43,472 nucleotides of DNA from Legionellaceae bacterium (lineage in GTDB: Bacteria > Pseudomonadota > Gammaproteobacteria > Legionellales > Legionellaceae). Below the pieces are notes generated by a model. The model was not told where the DNA came from and ran no database searches. It saw only the letters and a program-made list of their open reading frames with translations. The position numbers were made by a program, and so were the translations under genes. The stretch's first letter is position 1. The number at the start of each line of letters is the position of its first letter. Where the stretch lies: assembly GCA_030157805.1 (NCBI GenBank), contig JAOAUB010000057.1:1-43472 (forward strand). The letters are read 5' to 3'. Positions 19,787 to 29,246 of this stretch are shown here, piece after piece.

Positions 19787-19801
19787 GGTATTTAGCCTTA
19801 T

Positions 19802-20053
19802 TTAAGCCAGTTTTTCAACAAGTACCCAGCACTTGGTTTTTGATATTGGGCGAGATTCGCTTACCCTTACCGTATCACCAATCACACATAGATTGTTTTC
19901 GTCATGAACATGAACCTTTGTTCGTCGCTTCATGATCTTTCCGTATTTCGGATGCTTAACAGAACGCTCAACTAAAACAACAATAGTTTTATGCATTTTG
20001 TCACTTACCACCTTTCCGACCATAGTTTTAGCATTTGATTGATTATTTTCCAT
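19802..20053 (-). CDS. rpsQ: 30S ribosomal protein S17
   Basis: S17 is a primary 16S binder with an OB fold. I chose ATG at 20053 (83 residues, E. coli 84), which overlaps the end of rpmC by 11 nt; an upstream in-frame TTG would add only four residues. Core motifs are [36 protein letters not shown] and ISKTKCW. It ends the S10 gene group. Confidence 0.96.
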   Translation of the reverse strand: MENNQSNAKTMVGKVVSDKMHKTIVVLVERSVKHPKYGKIMKRRTKVHVHDENNLCVIGDTVRVSESRPISKTKCWVLVEKLA

Positions 20054-20249
20054 CACTACCACCAACCTTCTCAGTCATAATTGTTTTAACTTGGGCGATT
20101 GTTTTTCTTATTTGTGCAAATACATGGGTCTTATCTAAAGCTCCATTAGCTTTTTTCAACCGCATATTAAATTGTTTCTTTCTTAGAGCAAGCAGTTCTG
20201 AATTTAACTCTTCCATGCTCATATCTCGTAACTCAGTTGTATTTTTCAT
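20043..20249 (-). CDS. rpmC: 50S ribosomal protein L29
   Basis: L29 lies at the tunnel exit beside L23. The 68 residues form the expected two-helix protein: [20 protein letters not shown], then [10 protein letters not shown] and ARIRKTIAQ-type C-terminal helix (here [12 protein letters not shown]). The start overlaps the rplP stop as TAATG, and the end overlaps rpsQ by 11 nt. Confidence 0.97.
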   Translation of the reverse strand: MKNTTELRDMSMEELNSELLALRKKQFNMRLKKANGALDKTHVFAQIRKTIAQVKTIMTEKVGGSDGK

Positions 20250-20662
20250 TACATCACCTTTCTTTCTTCAAAAGCCACTTTGAAAGGTAACTTTGCTTTA
20301 GCCAAATTAAAAGCTTCGATAGCTAGTTCACGTGTAACACCTTCCATTTCAAACAAAACCTTTCCTGGCTGTATTTGTGCTACCCAATACTCAACATTAC
20401 CCTTACCTTTACCTTGTCTAACTTCCAAAGGCTTTTGTGTAATCGGTTTATCAGGAAAAACACGGATCCATATTTTTCCTCCGCGTTTAACATGCCTTGT
20501 CATCGCTCGTCTTGCCGCCTCAATTTGACGCGCACTTAAGCGGCCTCGTTCAACGGCTTTTAATCCAAACTCACCAAAGTTAACCTTGTTACCTCTTTGA
20601 GCAAGACCTCTATTTCGTCCTTTCATTTGCTTACGATATTTTGTTCGCTTAGGCTGTAACAT
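20249..20662 (-). CDS. rplP: 50S ribosomal protein L16
   Basis: L16 supports the A-site tRNA and the peptidyl transferase region. The 137 residues start [19 protein letters not shown] and carry [13 protein letters not shown] and [14 protein letters not shown], including the conserved Arg that E. coli hydroxylates. E. coli L16 is 136 residues. It is 15 nt after rpsC and couples to rpmC by TAATG. Confidence 0.98.
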   Translation of the reverse strand: MLQPKRTKYRKQMKGRNRGLAQRGNKVNFGEFGLKAVERGRLSARQIEAARRAMTRHVKRGGKIWIRVFPDKPITQKPLEVRQGKGKGNVEYWVAQIQPGKVLFEMEGVTRELAIEAFNLAKAKLPFKVAFEERKVM

Positions 20663-20677
20663 TATTATAAATCCTCA

Positions 20678-21334
20678 TTACTTGGTCGTATCTGTTTTTT
20701 GAATTTTCTGGGGAAAAACTTCACCTTTGAAAATCCATACTTTTACTCCAATTATTCCATAAGTCGTTTTTGCCACCGCAGTACCATAATCAACATCAGC
20801 TCGGAATGTATGTAGCGGTACTCGTCCCTCTCGATATGATTCACTTCGGGCAATTTCAGCACCACCTAAGCGGCCACTAACACAAATTTTAATACCTTTA
20901 GCTCCAGCCTTCATCGCAGAAGTTACTGCCCGCTTCATCGCTCTTCGAAACATAACCCGCTGCTCCAATTGCTGAGTTATACTTTCAGCAACTAAAGTTG
21001 AATCAAGCTCGGGCTTACGAATTTCTTCAATGTTAAGATGAACTGGCACACCTAGCTTAGCAGATATCTCGGCACGTAAAGCTTCGATACCGCCGCCCTT
21101 CTTGCCAATAATTACCCCTGGACGAGCAGTGTAAATTGTTACTACGGCATTATTAGCAGGCCTTTCAATTTGGATGCGGCTAACAGCTGCCATCATTAAC
21201 TTACGTTTTAACTCTTTTCTTAAGTTTATGTCTTGATTTAATAAAAGAGCATAACTTTTATTAGCATACCATTTGGAATTCCAATCTTTGGTTATACCAA
21301 GACGTATACCGGTTGGATGAACTTTTTGTCCCAT
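20678..21334 (-). CDS. rpsC: 30S ribosomal protein S3
   Basis: S3 forms part of the mRNA entry tunnel. The 218 residues start [20 protein letters not shown], have the KH-domain loop [15 protein letters not shown] near residues 73-87, and the C-terminal domain with [12 protein letters not shown]. coli S3 is 233 residues, so the tail is a little shorter. It is 5 nt after rplV. Confidence 0.98.
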   Translation of the reverse strand: MGQKVHPTGIRLGITKDWNSKWYANKSYALLLNQDINLRKELKRKLMMAAVSRIQIERPANNAVVTIYTARPGVIIGKKGGGIEALRAEISAKLGVPVHLNIEEIRKPELDSTLVAESITQQLEQRVMFRRAMKRAVTSAMKAGAKGIKICVSGRLGGAEIARSESYREGRVPLHTFRADVDYGTAVAKTTYGIIGVKVWIFKGEVFPQKIQKTDTTK

Positions 21335-21339
21335 TGTCG

Positions 21340-21678
21340 CTAATCCTCGTCTGAAACTTTAATAATAATATGGCATCTACGCTTAGTAATACGATTGGCA
21401 CGTCCTTTTGCTCTCGGACTAATCCTCTTTAAACTTGGTGCTTCGTCAACACAAACCGTACCTACTACTAACTCATCAATATCAGCACCATTATTGTTTT
21501 CGGCATTTGCGATAGCTGACTCTAATAGCTTCAGCATAATAGCCGCGCCTTTTTTTGGCGTGAATTTCAAAATTTGCAAAGCGTTAGATACTTCCAACTT
21601 TCGAATTAAGTCCGCTACCAACCTGCACTTTTGAGCAGATAAAGGGGCATTTGTTAATCTTGCTGTTACTTCCATCAT
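21340..21678 (-). CDS. rplV: 50S ribosomal protein L22
   Basis: L22 lines the peptide exit tunnel and its loop affects macrolide action. The 112 residues include [25 protein letters not shown] and the beta-hairpin tip [16 protein letters not shown]. Two adjacent ATG codons (21678 and 21675) follow GAGG; the second has the better spacing. No resistance-type deletion is seen in the loop. Confidence 0.97.
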   Translation of the reverse strand: MMEVTARLTNAPLSAQKCRLVADLIRKLEVSNALQILKFTPKKGAAIMLKLLESAIANAENNNGADIDELVVGTVCVDEAPSLKRISPRAKGRANRITKRRCHIIIKVSDED

Positions 21679-21684
21679 TACCTC

Positions 21685-21963
21685 TTACTTGCCTTTTGCC
21701 TTTCTATCACCAGAATGGCCTTTAAAAAGACGAGTCATAGAAAATTCACCTAATTTATGTCCAACCATATTATCTGTTATATAAACAGGAACATGATCTT
21801 TCCCGTTATGCACTGCAATTGTCAGATCAACCATTTCAGGAATAACAGTTGAACGTCGAGACCATGTCTTAATAGGCTTCTTAGATCTGGTCTCAATCGC
21901 TGTTCTAACTTTGACTAGCAAATGGTTATCTATAAATGGACCTTTTTTTAAAGAACGCGTCAC
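21685..21963 (-). CDS. rpsS: 30S ribosomal protein S19
   Basis: S19 forms a head complex with S13. The 92 residues (E. coli 92) begin [16 protein letters not shown] and contain [20 protein letters not shown], then [10 protein letters not shown]. It is 18 nt after rplB and 6 nt before rplV. Confidence 0.98.
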   Translation of the reverse strand: MTRSLKKGPFIDNHLLVKVRTAIETRSKKPIKTWSRRSTVIPEMVDLTIAVHNGKDHVPVYITDNMVGHKLGEFSMTRLFKGHSGDRKAKGK

Positions 21964-21981
21964 CTTAATATCCTCGTTAGT

Positions 21982-22806
21982 CTATTTATTACGTTTACGT
22001 ACTATAAATTGCTGCGTACGCTTATTACGTCGAGTCTTATATCCTTTTGTTGGTTGACCCCATGGAGATACTGGATGTCTACCTGCGGAAGTTCTTCCCT
22101 CACCTCCTCCATGCGGATGATCAACAGGATTCATAGCAACGCCACGAACTGTAGGTCTAATACCCCTCCAGCGTTTAGCTCCTGCTTTACCAAGCTCACG
22201 TAAATTGTGCTCATTATTGCTTACTTCACCAATTACAGCTCGACATAACAGAAACACTTTACGCATTTCACCAGAGCGTAATTTTATCGTTGCGTAATGA
22301 CCTTCTTTGGCTGCTAACTGACCGCTACATCCAGCAGATCTTATTAATTGAGCACCTTTGCCTGGCTTAAGTTCAACACAATGAATTGTTGTTCCTAATG
22401 GAATATTTTTCAAAGGCAAACAATTACCAGTTACAATTGGGGCAGTCTCTCCGCTAACAACCTTATTACCAGCCTTTAATCCTGCTGGTGCAATAATATA
22501 ACGGCGTTCACCATCTTTGTAAACTAAAAGTGCGATTAAAGCCGATCGATTTGGATCGTACTCGATACGCTCTACGGTGGCCTCTATACCATCCTTGTTT
22601 CGTTTAAAATCAATCATTCTATATTGACTACGAACACCACCACCGATATGCCTTACAGTGATTCGTCCTTTATTGTTACGACCACCCGTTTTATTAAGCT
22701 TCTCCACTAAGGGAGCATACGGGCGTCCCTTATGTATATCGTGATGAACTACTTTAAGTTCTGCTCTTTTTCCCGGCGAGGTCGGTTTTGATTTTATCAG
22801 TGCCAT
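21982..22806 (-). CDS. rplB: 50S ribosomal protein L2
   Basis: L2 is one of the most conserved 50S proteins and is needed for subunit joining and peptidyl transfer. The 274 residues (E. coli 273) have [16 protein letters not shown] near residue 41 and the C-terminal signature [20 protein letters not shown], which holds the functionally important His. It is 12 nt after rplW. Confidence 0.98.
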   Translation of the reverse strand: MALIKSKPTSPGKRAELKVVHHDIHKGRPYAPLVEKLNKTGGRNNKGRITVRHIGGGVRSQYRMIDFKRNKDGIEATVERIEYDPNRSALIALLVYKDGERRYIIAPAGLKAGNKVVSGETAPIVTGNCLPLKNIPLGTTIHCVELKPGKGAQLIRSAGCSGQLAAKEGHYATIKLRSGEMRKVFLLCRAVIGEVSNNEHNLRELGKAGAKRWRGIRPTVRGVAMNPVDHPHGGGEGRTSAGRHPVSPWGQPTKGYKTRRNKRTQQFIVRKRNK

Positions 22807-22818
22807 TGTTAATCTACC

Positions 22819-23115
22819 TTATTCAGTAACTGTGAAATCAATGTCATGATTCTGCTCTAAAGCCACATAAGCTTTTTTCCAATCACTTCGTTTCCCAGTA
22901 AATTGTTTGAACCGTTTAACTTTGCCCTTAACATTGATGACTGATACACTTTTAACTTTTACGTTAAACAGCAACTCAACCGCTTCTTTTATTTCACTTT
23001 TTGTTGCTGTTTTCAAAACTTTAAAAGTAAACTGCTTAAATTTTTCAGCCATTATTGTGCTTTTTTCTGACGTATGAGGCTGTCTTAAAATCATTAACAA
23101 TCGTTCTGCTTTCAT
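22819..23115 (-). CDS. rplW: 50S ribosomal protein L23
   Basis: L23 is the docking point for trigger factor and SRP at the tunnel exit. The 98 residues carry [16 protein letters not shown] and [21 protein letters not shown]. coli L23 is 100 residues. It overlaps the rplD stop by 4 nt (ATGA). Confidence 0.97.
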   Translation of the reverse strand: MKAERLLMILRQPHTSEKSTIMAEKFKQFTFKVLKTATKSEIKEAVELLFNVKVKSVSVINVKGKVKRFKQFTGKRSDWKKAYVALEQNHDIDFTVTE

Positions 23116-23717
23116 TGTAAAACCCCCACCAGATCGTTAACTGCAGCTTCTGTTACAAGCACCTTTTCAAATCGAAGTAAATTAACTGGATCAATAGATA
23201 CGACATCACATACATCAAAATCAATTAAATTACGACAAGCTAAATAGTCATTTTCAGCCATCTCATGCACAATAATTAATGCATTACTCAATTCATAAGA
23301 CTTCATTTGCGCAAGAAAATCTTTTGTTTTGTGTGTTGGAGTTTGAAAATTCTCAACAACAATTAGATTACCAGAACGATGAAGCTCGGAAATTATACTA
23401 CGCAATGCGCGTTTGTACATTTTTTTATTAACTTTTTGCGAATAATCACGTTTTTTAGAAGCAAAAATCACACCACCAGACCGCCATAATGGACTTCTAA
23501 TGCTACCAGCACGTGCTCTTCCTGTTCCTTTTTGCTTCCATGGTTTTTTTCCACCGCCTCGTACTTCAGCTCTGGTTTTTTGTGCACTATTACCACTTCT
23601 TAGATTATTCAAGCAAGTTACTATAACTTGATGTATTAAACCTTCGTTGTAATTGTAATCAAAAATCTCCGCTTGAAGTGATATTTCTTTATTAGTGTCT
23701 TTTGTAATAAGTTTCAT
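23112..23717 (-). CDS. rplD: 50S ribosomal protein L4
   Basis: L4 reaches into the exit tunnel and, in E. coli, represses the S10 operon through the rpsJ leader. I chose ATG at 23717, which overlaps the rplC stop by one base (TGATG), after an AAGGGG site; a GTG one codon upstream is the alternative. The result is 201 residues, the E. coli length. Family motifs: [35 protein letters not shown] and [13 protein letters not shown]. Confidence 0.97.
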   Translation of the reverse strand: MKLITKDTNKEISLQAEIFDYNYNEGLIHQVIVTCLNNLRSGNSAQKTRAEVRGGGKKPWKQKGTGRARAGSIRSPLWRSGGVIFASKKRDYSQKVNKKMYKRALRSIISELHRSGNLIVVENFQTPTHKTKDFLAQMKSYELSNALIIVHEMAENDYLACRNLIDFDVCDVVSIDPVNLLRFEKVLVTEAAVNDLVGVLQ

Positions 23718-24367
23718 CACTCGCCCCTTGATCTCATTTTAACTGCGGGTCTTATTTCAACTCTTGCCCCAGGGCAACCAGGTATAGCGCCTTTAATCAA
23801 TAACAGATTACGCTCAGTATCGACACGCACCAGTTCAAGACTTTGAGTTGTACAACGTACATTACCAAGATGTCCCGCCATCTTTTTACCTTTAAATACA
23901 CGGCCAGGCGTCTGATTTTGACCTATCGATCCAGGAACACGATGCGATCTAGAGTTTCCATGCGATGCATCTTGCGTACGAAAATTGTGTCTTTTAACTG
24001 TTCCTGCAAATCCCTTTCCTTTTGAAACTCCAGAAACATCAACAAATTGTCCGTTTTTAAATATATCTTGGACAGATATTGCCTGACCTAACGTATAGCC
24101 ATCCACAGACTCAACAGAAAATTCACAAATCATATCTCCTGCCTCAATTTGTGCTTTTGCAAAATGTCCGGTTAACGGCTTATTTACATGTGTTGATTTT
24201 CTTGTTCCTGCAGTTAACTGTACCGCGTTATACCCATCAATTTCTGGATTTTTTATTTGCGAAATACGGTTAGGCAGAACCTCAACTACTGATACAGGAA
24301 GGGAAATACCATCATCAGTAAATATACGAGTCATACCTATTTTTCGGCCTAATAACCCAACAGTCAT
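23717..24367 (-). CDS. rplC: 50S ribosomal protein L3
   Basis: L3 helps start 50S assembly, and its loop reaches the peptidyl transferase centre. The 216 residues start [13 protein letters not shown] after MTV and contain [15 protein letters not shown]-type (here [14 protein letters not shown]) and [20 protein letters not shown], with the Gln that is methylated in E. coli. E. coli L3 is 209 residues. It is separated from rpsJ by 149 nt, much more than in E. coli. Confidence 0.97.
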   Translation of the reverse strand: MTVGLLGRKIGMTRIFTDDGISLPVSVVEVLPNRISQIKNPEIDGYNAVQLTAGTRKSTHVNKPLTGHFAKAQIEAGDMICEFSVESVDGYTLGQAISVQDIFKNGQFVDVSGVSKGKGFAGTVKRHNFRTQDASHGNSRSHRVPGSIGQNQTPGRVFKGKKMAGHLGNVRCTTQSLELVRVDTERNLLLIKGAIPGCPGARVEIRPAVKMRSRGE

Positions 24368-24422
24368 TTTATTACCTCGTTTTTATCCTTTACTCACCGG
24401 ATTTAAGTTGCAAAAGCCTAGC

Positions 24423-24458
24423 GCTAACTTTGATATAAAACCGCTTTTATTTGTTAGC
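24423..24458 (-). other. Stem-loop in the long rpsJ-rplC spacer
   Basis: GCTAAC (24423-24428) pairs with GTTAGC (24453-24458), and inside it ATAAAA pairs with TTTTAT around a short CCGC loop. The 24368-24516 gap is otherwise AT-rich and non-coding. No U-run follows, so it is not a simple terminator. It may be a processing or L4-type control site. Confidence 0.4.
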
Positions 24459-24516
24459 TCAAGTTCTAAATATAAACTTAGTGACTCGAACAAAGTCGGA
24501 ATTATAAGAAATTTAA

Positions 24517-24837
24517 TCACTCATCATCGAGACTTATTTGCACATCCACGCCCGCAGCCAAATCAAGCTTCATTAATGCATCAACCGTTTTCTCGGTAGG
24601 ATGAACAATAACTACTAAACGTTTATGTGTTCTAATTTCGTACTGATCTCGCGCATCTTTGTTAACATGCGGCGAAGTCAATACAGTAAATTTCTCTTTT
24701 CTCATAGGCAAAGGTATAGGGCCTCTGATTTGCGCACCTGTTCGCTTTGCGGTATCAACAATCTCACGTGTTGACATATCAATTAATCGATGATCAAAAG
24801 ACTTGAGACGAATTTTAATATTCTGATTATTACTCAT
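24517..24837 (-). CDS. rpsJ: 30S ribosomal protein S10 (NusE)
   Basis: S10 is a 30S head protein that also acts as NusE with NusB and NusG in antitermination. The 106 residues carry [29 protein letters not shown] and [19 protein letters not shown]. coli S10 is 103 residues. It starts only 5 nt after tuf copy 1, so the S10 genes continue the str transcript rather than having a separate leader. Confidence 0.98.
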   Translation of the reverse strand: MSNNQNIKIRLKSFDHRLIDMSTREIVDTAKRTGAQIRGPIPLPMRKEKFTVLTSPHVNKDARDQYEIRTHKRLVVIVHPTEKTVDALMKLDLAAGVDVQISLDDE

Positions 24838-24842
24838 ATTAC

Positions 24843-26033
24843 CTACTCAATAATTTTAGCAACAACACCTGCACCAACTGTCCGTCCGCCTTCCCGAATA
24901 GCAAAACGCAACCCCTCATCCATCGCAATCGGTGAATGTAACATTACAGTCATCTTGACGTTATCTCCTGGCATTACCATCTCAACGCCTTGAGCTAACT
25001 CACATGAACCCGTCACGTCTGTTGTCCTAAAGTAAAACTGAGGCCGATACCCATTAAAGAACGGTGTATGTCTTCCACCTTCTTCTTTAGATAACACATA
25101 CACTTCAGCTTCAAATTTTGTATGCGGCTTAATCGAACCAGGCTTAGCAAGAACTTGACCTCGCTCAACATCATCCCGCTTCGTTCCTCTCAATAATACT
25201 CCGACATTATCTCCAGCACGTCCCTCATCCAACAATTTCCGGAACATTTCTACTCCGGTACAGATTGTTTTCTGTGTATCACGTATCCCTACTATTTCTA
25301 CTTCTTCTCCAACTTTTACTATTCCACATTCAACTCGTCCTGTGACTACCGTACCACGGCCTGATATAGAGAACACATCTTCTATAGGCAACAAAAATGC
25401 TTTATCAATTTTTCTTACTGGCTCAGGTATGTAGGTATCCATTGTCGCAACAAGTTTCTCAATCGCAGGAACACCAATGTCAGTGGTATCGCCCTCAAGA
25501 GCTTTCAATGCTGAACCAACAATAATTGGTGTATCATCACCAGGAAAATCATAGCTATTAAGCAAGTCGCGAACTTCCATCTCAACTAATTCAATTAGTT
25601 CAGCATCGTCAACCATATCGGCCTTGTTCAAAAAAACAACAACGTAAGGCACGCCTACTTGACGTGACAATAAGATATGTTCACGCGTTTGGGGCATCGG
25701 ACCATCAGCTGCTGATACAACTAATATTGCGCCATCCATTTGAGCAGCACCTGTAATCATGTTCTTTACATAGTCAGCATGACCTGGGCAATCCACATGC
25801 GCATAATGCCTGTGCACTGATTCATACTCAACGTGTGCTGTTGAAATTGTAATACCACGCTCTCTTTCTTCAGGAGCTGCATCAATTTCACCATAATTCA
25901 ACGCCTTTCCGCCAAACTTTTTAGCCATTACATGAGTTATTGCTGCTGTCAATGTGGTCTTTCCATGGTCCACATGTCCAATAGTACCCACATTAACGTG
26001 CGGCTTTGTCCGCTCAAATTTTTCCTTTGCCAT
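24843..26033 (-). CDS. tuf: Elongation factor Tu, copy 1 (str operon)
   Basis: EF-Tu brings aminoacyl-tRNA to the ribosome using GTP. The 396 residues start [20 protein letters not shown] and have P-loop GHVDHGKT, switch [14 protein letters not shown] and the NKAD guanine motif, then domains 2 and 3. It ends in the str order rpsL, rpsG, fusA, tuf and lies 19 nt after fusA. The protein is identical to copy 2, and the two genes differ at one synonymous base (24882 versus 41740). Flanking DNA is unrelated, as expected from gene conversion. Confidence 0.99.
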   Translation of the reverse strand: MAKEKFERTKPHVNVGTIGHVDHGKTTLTAAITHVMAKKFGGKALNYGEIDAAPEERERGITISTAHVEYESVHRHYAHVDCPGHADYVKNMITGAAQMDGAILVVSAADGPMPQTREHILLSRQVGVPYVVVFLNKADMVDDAELIELVEMEVRDLLNSYDFPGDDTPIIVGSALKALEGDTTDIGVPAIEKLVATMDTYIPEPVRKIDKAFLLPIEDVFSISGRGTVVTGRVECGIVKVGEEVEIVGIRDTQKTICTGVEMFRKLLDEGRAGDNVGVLLRGTKRDDVERGQVLAKPGSIKPHTKFEAEVYVLSKEEGGRHTPFFNGYRPQFYFRTTDVTGSCELAQGVEMVMPGDNVKMTVMLHSPIAMDEGLRFAIREGGRTVGAGVVAKIIE

Positions 26034-26052
26034 TTTTGATTACCTCGTAAAA

Positions 26053-28137
26053 TTATTGTTTCTTAATAATTGTTTCAGCAATATTAACCGGTACCTCTGC
26101 GTAACGAGAAAACTCCATCGTAAAAGTAGCTCTACCTTGTGTTGCTGAGCGCACATCTGTTGCATACCCAAACATTTCAGCCAGTGGTACTTCTGCTCGA
26201 ATTATCTTGCCCGCGGGCGATTCTTCCATACCCTGAACGAGACCTCGTCTCCGGTTCAGGTCACCCATAACATCTCCCATGTAATCTTCTGGAGTAACAA
26301 CTTCAACATGCATAATAGGCTCAAGTAAGACAGGCTTAGCCCTTAATGCACCCTGCCTAAAACCCATTGAACCAGCTATTTTAAATGCAATCCCACTTGA
26401 ATCAACTTCATGAAAAGATCCGTCAAATAATGTAACTTTAACATCTACCACAGGGTATCCAGCAATTACACCATTTTGCATTTGCTCGAAAATACCTTTA
26501 TCAACTTCAGGAATATATTCCTTGGGTATGACACCACCAACTATTCCATTAATAAATTCATAGCCTTTACCCTGCTCATTAGGTTCAATCTTCAACCATA
26601 CGTGTCCATATTGACCACGACCTCCTGACTGCCTAATAAACTTACCCTCTTGCTCAACTGCATTTCTAATTGTTTCTCGATACGCAACTTGTGGTTTCCC
26701 AACGTTGGCTTCAACGCTAAATTCACGCTTCATACGATCGACAATAATCTCAAGGTGAAGTTCACCCATCCCCTCAATAATCGTCTGCCCAGACTCTTCA
26801 TCAGTATGAACCCTGAATGAAGGATCTTCCTGGGCTAACTTACTTAAGGCTGTCGACATCTTTTCTTGATCAACCTTAGTTCTGGGCTCCACAGCAACAG
26901 CTATCACAGGATCTGGGAAATCCATTTTTTCCAATACAACAATTTTATCAGAATCACAAATTGTATCGCCAGTTGTTACAGTCTTAAGACCTACAGCCGC
27001 AGCTATATCACCGGCGCGCACTTCTTTAATCTCTTCACGCGAATTAGCGTGCATTTGTAGCAGCCGCCCAATACGCTCGCGCTTACCTTTCACTGAGTTA
27101 TAGACAAAATCACCACTTTTTAAAACACCAGAGTAAGTACGAAAATACGTTAATGTACCAACAAATGGATCCGTAGCGATTTTAAAAGCCAAAGCAGAAA
27201 AAGGCTCTTGATAAGATGCTTCTCGCGAAACCTCAACACCATCTTCACCAATACCTTTAATTGCAGGAATGTCAACTGGCGAAGGCAAATAATCAATCAC
27301 GCCATCCAATACAGCCTGAACGCCTTTGTTTTTGAAAGCGGAGCCACAAAATACAGGCACTACTTTGTTATCAATTGTCAGTATTCTCAACGCTTTCTTA
27401 ATCTCTTCTTCAGTAAGTTCCTCTGCCTCAAGGTACTTACCCATAAGCTCGTCAGATGCTTCCGCAACAGACTCGATTATTTTAGAACGATACTCATGAC
27501 ACAAAGAAAGCATGTCGTCAGGTATAGCACCATATTGAAATGACATTCCTTTTGTTGATTCATCCCAGTGAATCGCTTTCATTTTAATTAAATCTATAAC
27601 ACCAACAAAAGAATCTTCTGACCCTATTGGAAGCTGTAAAATAATTGGATTAGAACCCAACCTTTTATGAATTTGTTCTACAACGCGCAAAAAATTAGCG
27701 CCCATACGATCCATTTTATTTACAAAAACAATACGCGGCACACCATACCTGTCTGCTTGCCTCCAGACCGTTTCGGACTGGGGCTCAACACCTGATACCG
27801 CATCAAATATTACCGTCGCACCATCAAGAACCCTTAAGGACCGCTCAACCTCAATCATGAAATCAACATGACCCGGTGTGTCAATAATATTTATTCGATG
27901 TTGAACATACTGTTTTTCCATGCCACTCCAGTAGCATGTGGTTGCTGCAGAGGTAATTGTAATACCTCGCTCCTGCTCCTGAACCATCCAATCCATGGTA
28001 GCAGCGCCATCATGAACTTCTCCGATTTTATGAGAAATACCCGTATAGAATAACACACGCTCTGTTGTTGTCGTTTTCCCAGCGTCAACATGAGCAACAA
28101 TGCCAATGTTTCTGTATAATTCTAAAGAAGTAGCCAC
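26053..28137 (-). CDS. fusA: Elongation factor G
   Basis: EF-G drives translocation of tRNA and mRNA after peptide bond formation. The 694 residues have P-loop AHVDAGKTT near 17-25, switch I with [31 protein letters not shown], and the domain IV/V segments [12 protein letters not shown] and [11 protein letters not shown]-type end ([20 protein letters not shown]). E. coli EF-G is 704 residues. It lies 15 nt after rpsG and 19 nt before tuf. Confidence 0.98.
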   Translation of the reverse strand: MATSLELYRNIGIVAHVDAGKTTTTERVLFYTGISHKIGEVHDGAATMDWMVQEQERGITITSAATTCYWSGMEKQYVQHRINIIDTPGHVDFMIEVERSLRVLDGATVIFDAVSGVEPQSETVWRQADRYGVPRIVFVNKMDRMGANFLRVVEQIHKRLGSNPIILQLPIGSEDSFVGVIDLIKMKAIHWDESTKGMSFQYGAIPDDMLSLCHEYRSKIIESVAEASDELMGKYLEAEELTEEEIKKALRILTIDNKVVPVFCGSAFKNKGVQAVLDGVIDYLPSPVDIPAIKGIGEDGVEVSREASYQEPFSALAFKIATDPFVGTLTYFRTYSGVLKSGDFVYNSVKGKRERIGRLLQMHANSREEIKEVRAGDIAAAVGLKTVTTGDTICDSDKIVVLEKMDFPDPVIAVAVEPRTKVDQEKMSTALSKLAQEDPSFRVHTDEESGQTIIEGMGELHLEIIVDRMKREFSVEANVGKPQVAYRETIRNAVEQEGKFIRQSGGRGQYGHVWLKIEPNEQGKGYEFINGIVGGVIPKEYIPEVDKGIFEQMQNGVIAGYPVVDVKVTLFDGSFHEVDSSGIAFKIAGSMGFRQGALRAKPVLLEPIMHVEVVTPEDYMGDVMGDLNRRRGLVQGMEESPAGKIIRAEVPLAEMFGYATDVRSATQGRATFTMEFSRYAEVPVNIAETIIKKQ

Positions 28138-28152
28138 AAATCGCTCTCTTAA

Positions 28153-28692
28153 TTAATTCCATCTAAAATGGGCAAAAGCCTGATTTGCTTTAGCCATTTT
28201 ATGCGTATCTTCACGTTTTTTTACCGCAGAGCCTTTACTTTCATAAGCATCAGAGAGCTCTCCTGCTAAACGCAGCATCATACCCTTCTCCCCACGACCA
28301 CGCGCAGCTTGTACAAGCCATCGCATTCCTAAAGCAATGCTCCTATCTTCTCGAACTTCAACAGGGACTTGATACGTCGCGCCACCGACTCGCCTTGAGC
28401 GGACCTCAACAGTAGGCCTCACTTTCTCAAGCGCTTGTTCAAAGCAAGCAAGTGCTGTTTTCGATGTGCTACTTGAACCTGACGGAGCATCACCAGGGTT
28501 TAAATCATCTTCGTGTTTTTTTGCTTTCTTCAATCGATCATTCATAGCATCAAGTGCCCCATAAACGATCTTCTCTGCGGTTGATTTCTTTCCGCTCACC
28601 ATCACAACGTTAATAAATTTAGTCAACAATTCACTATGATGTTTTGGATCAGGCAACACTTCTCGTTTTGGTACTTCTCTTCTTCTTGGCAT
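28153..28692 (-). CDS. rpsG: 30S ribosomal protein S7, with internal insertion
   Basis: S7 starts assembly of the 30S head and, in E. coli, represses the str operon. The 179 residues begin [20 protein letters not shown] and end [15 protein letters not shown], with [19 protein letters not shown] in the core. Compared with E. coli, about 22 extra hydrophilic residues lie at roughly 55-77 (28462-28530), rich in Lys, Asp, Ser, Gly and Pro. I recall a similar insertion in Legionella S7. The core is intact, so it is a functional gene. Confidence 0.97.
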   Translation of the reverse strand: MPRRREVPKREVLPDPKHHSELLTKFINVVMVSGKKSTAEKIVYGALDAMNDRLKKAKKHEDDLNPGDAPSGSSSTSKTALACFEQALEKVRPTVEVRSRRVGGATYQVPVEVREDRSIALGMRWLVQAARGRGEKGMMLRLAGELSDAYESKGSAVKKREDTHKMAKANQAFAHFRWN

Positions 28693-28724
28693 AATTTTTT
28701 CCTAATCTCACTAAGTCAATTAGA

Positions 28725-29105
28725 TTACTTCTTGTTTTTTGGTTTCTTCGTACCATACTTAGAACGACCTTGTTTACGATCATTCACTCCAGAAGTATCC
28801 AAACTTCCACGTACAGTGTGATAACGTACCCCCGGCAGATCTTTAACTCTCCCACCCCTAATCAAAACAACGGAGTGCTCCTGAAGATTATGACCTTCTC
28901 CACCAATATAAGAGCTCACCTCAAAACCATTGGTCAATCTAACCCGAGCAACCTTACGCATTGCCGAATTAGGTTTCTTAGGTGTTGTTGTATAAACACG
29001 AGTACAAACCCCTCGCCGCTGGGGGGAAGACTCTAGCGCAGGAACACTGCTTTTTCTTTTTTGTATCACACGCGGCTTTTTTACTAATTGGTTAATCGTA
29101 GCCAT
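28725..29105 (-). CDS. rpsL: 30S ribosomal protein S12
   Basis: S12 sits at the decoding centre and controls accuracy; it is the classical streptomycin-resistance locus. The 126 residues carry [14 protein letters not shown] with both lysines of the 43 site intact and [19 protein letters not shown] with the second resistance-site Lys intact, so the sequence looks streptomycin-sensitive. It is the first str gene, after a 141-nt gap that holds a strong promoter. Confidence 0.98.
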   Translation of the reverse strand: MATINQLVKKPRVIQKRKSSVPALESSPQRRGVCTRVYTTTPKKPNSAMRKVARVRLTNGFEVSSYIGGEGHNLQEHSVVLIRGGRVKDLPGVRYHTVRGSLDTSGVNDRKQGRSKYGTKKPKNKK

Positions 29106-29157
29106 TTAAATTTTAACTCCGAATTTTTTCTCGATTTCGAATACATAAAGAGGGCGG

Positions 29158-29186
29158 ATTCTATAAAGGTAATGCAAATTTGTCAA
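29158..29186 (-). promoter_or_regulatory. Strong sigma-70-type str promoter
   Basis: On the minus strand TTGACA (29181-29186, perfect) and TAGAAT (29158-29163, five of six) are exactly 17 nt apart, followed by a GC-rich CCGCCC start region. Transcription would start about 45 nt before rpsL. This makes str separately transcribed from rpoBC despite their contiguity. Confidence 0.85.
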
Positions 29187-29246
29187 GCTTTACGCTCGGG
29201 GATCTCAAAATTAATATTTCAAGACCCCAATTTATTTGCTTAAACT

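Noticed and set aside
29198-29228. GGGG/CCCC stem-loop after rpoC as an intrinsic terminator
   Set aside because: The stem has internal mismatches and is followed on the minus strand by GAGCGTAAAG, not a U-tract, so I did not call a terminator.
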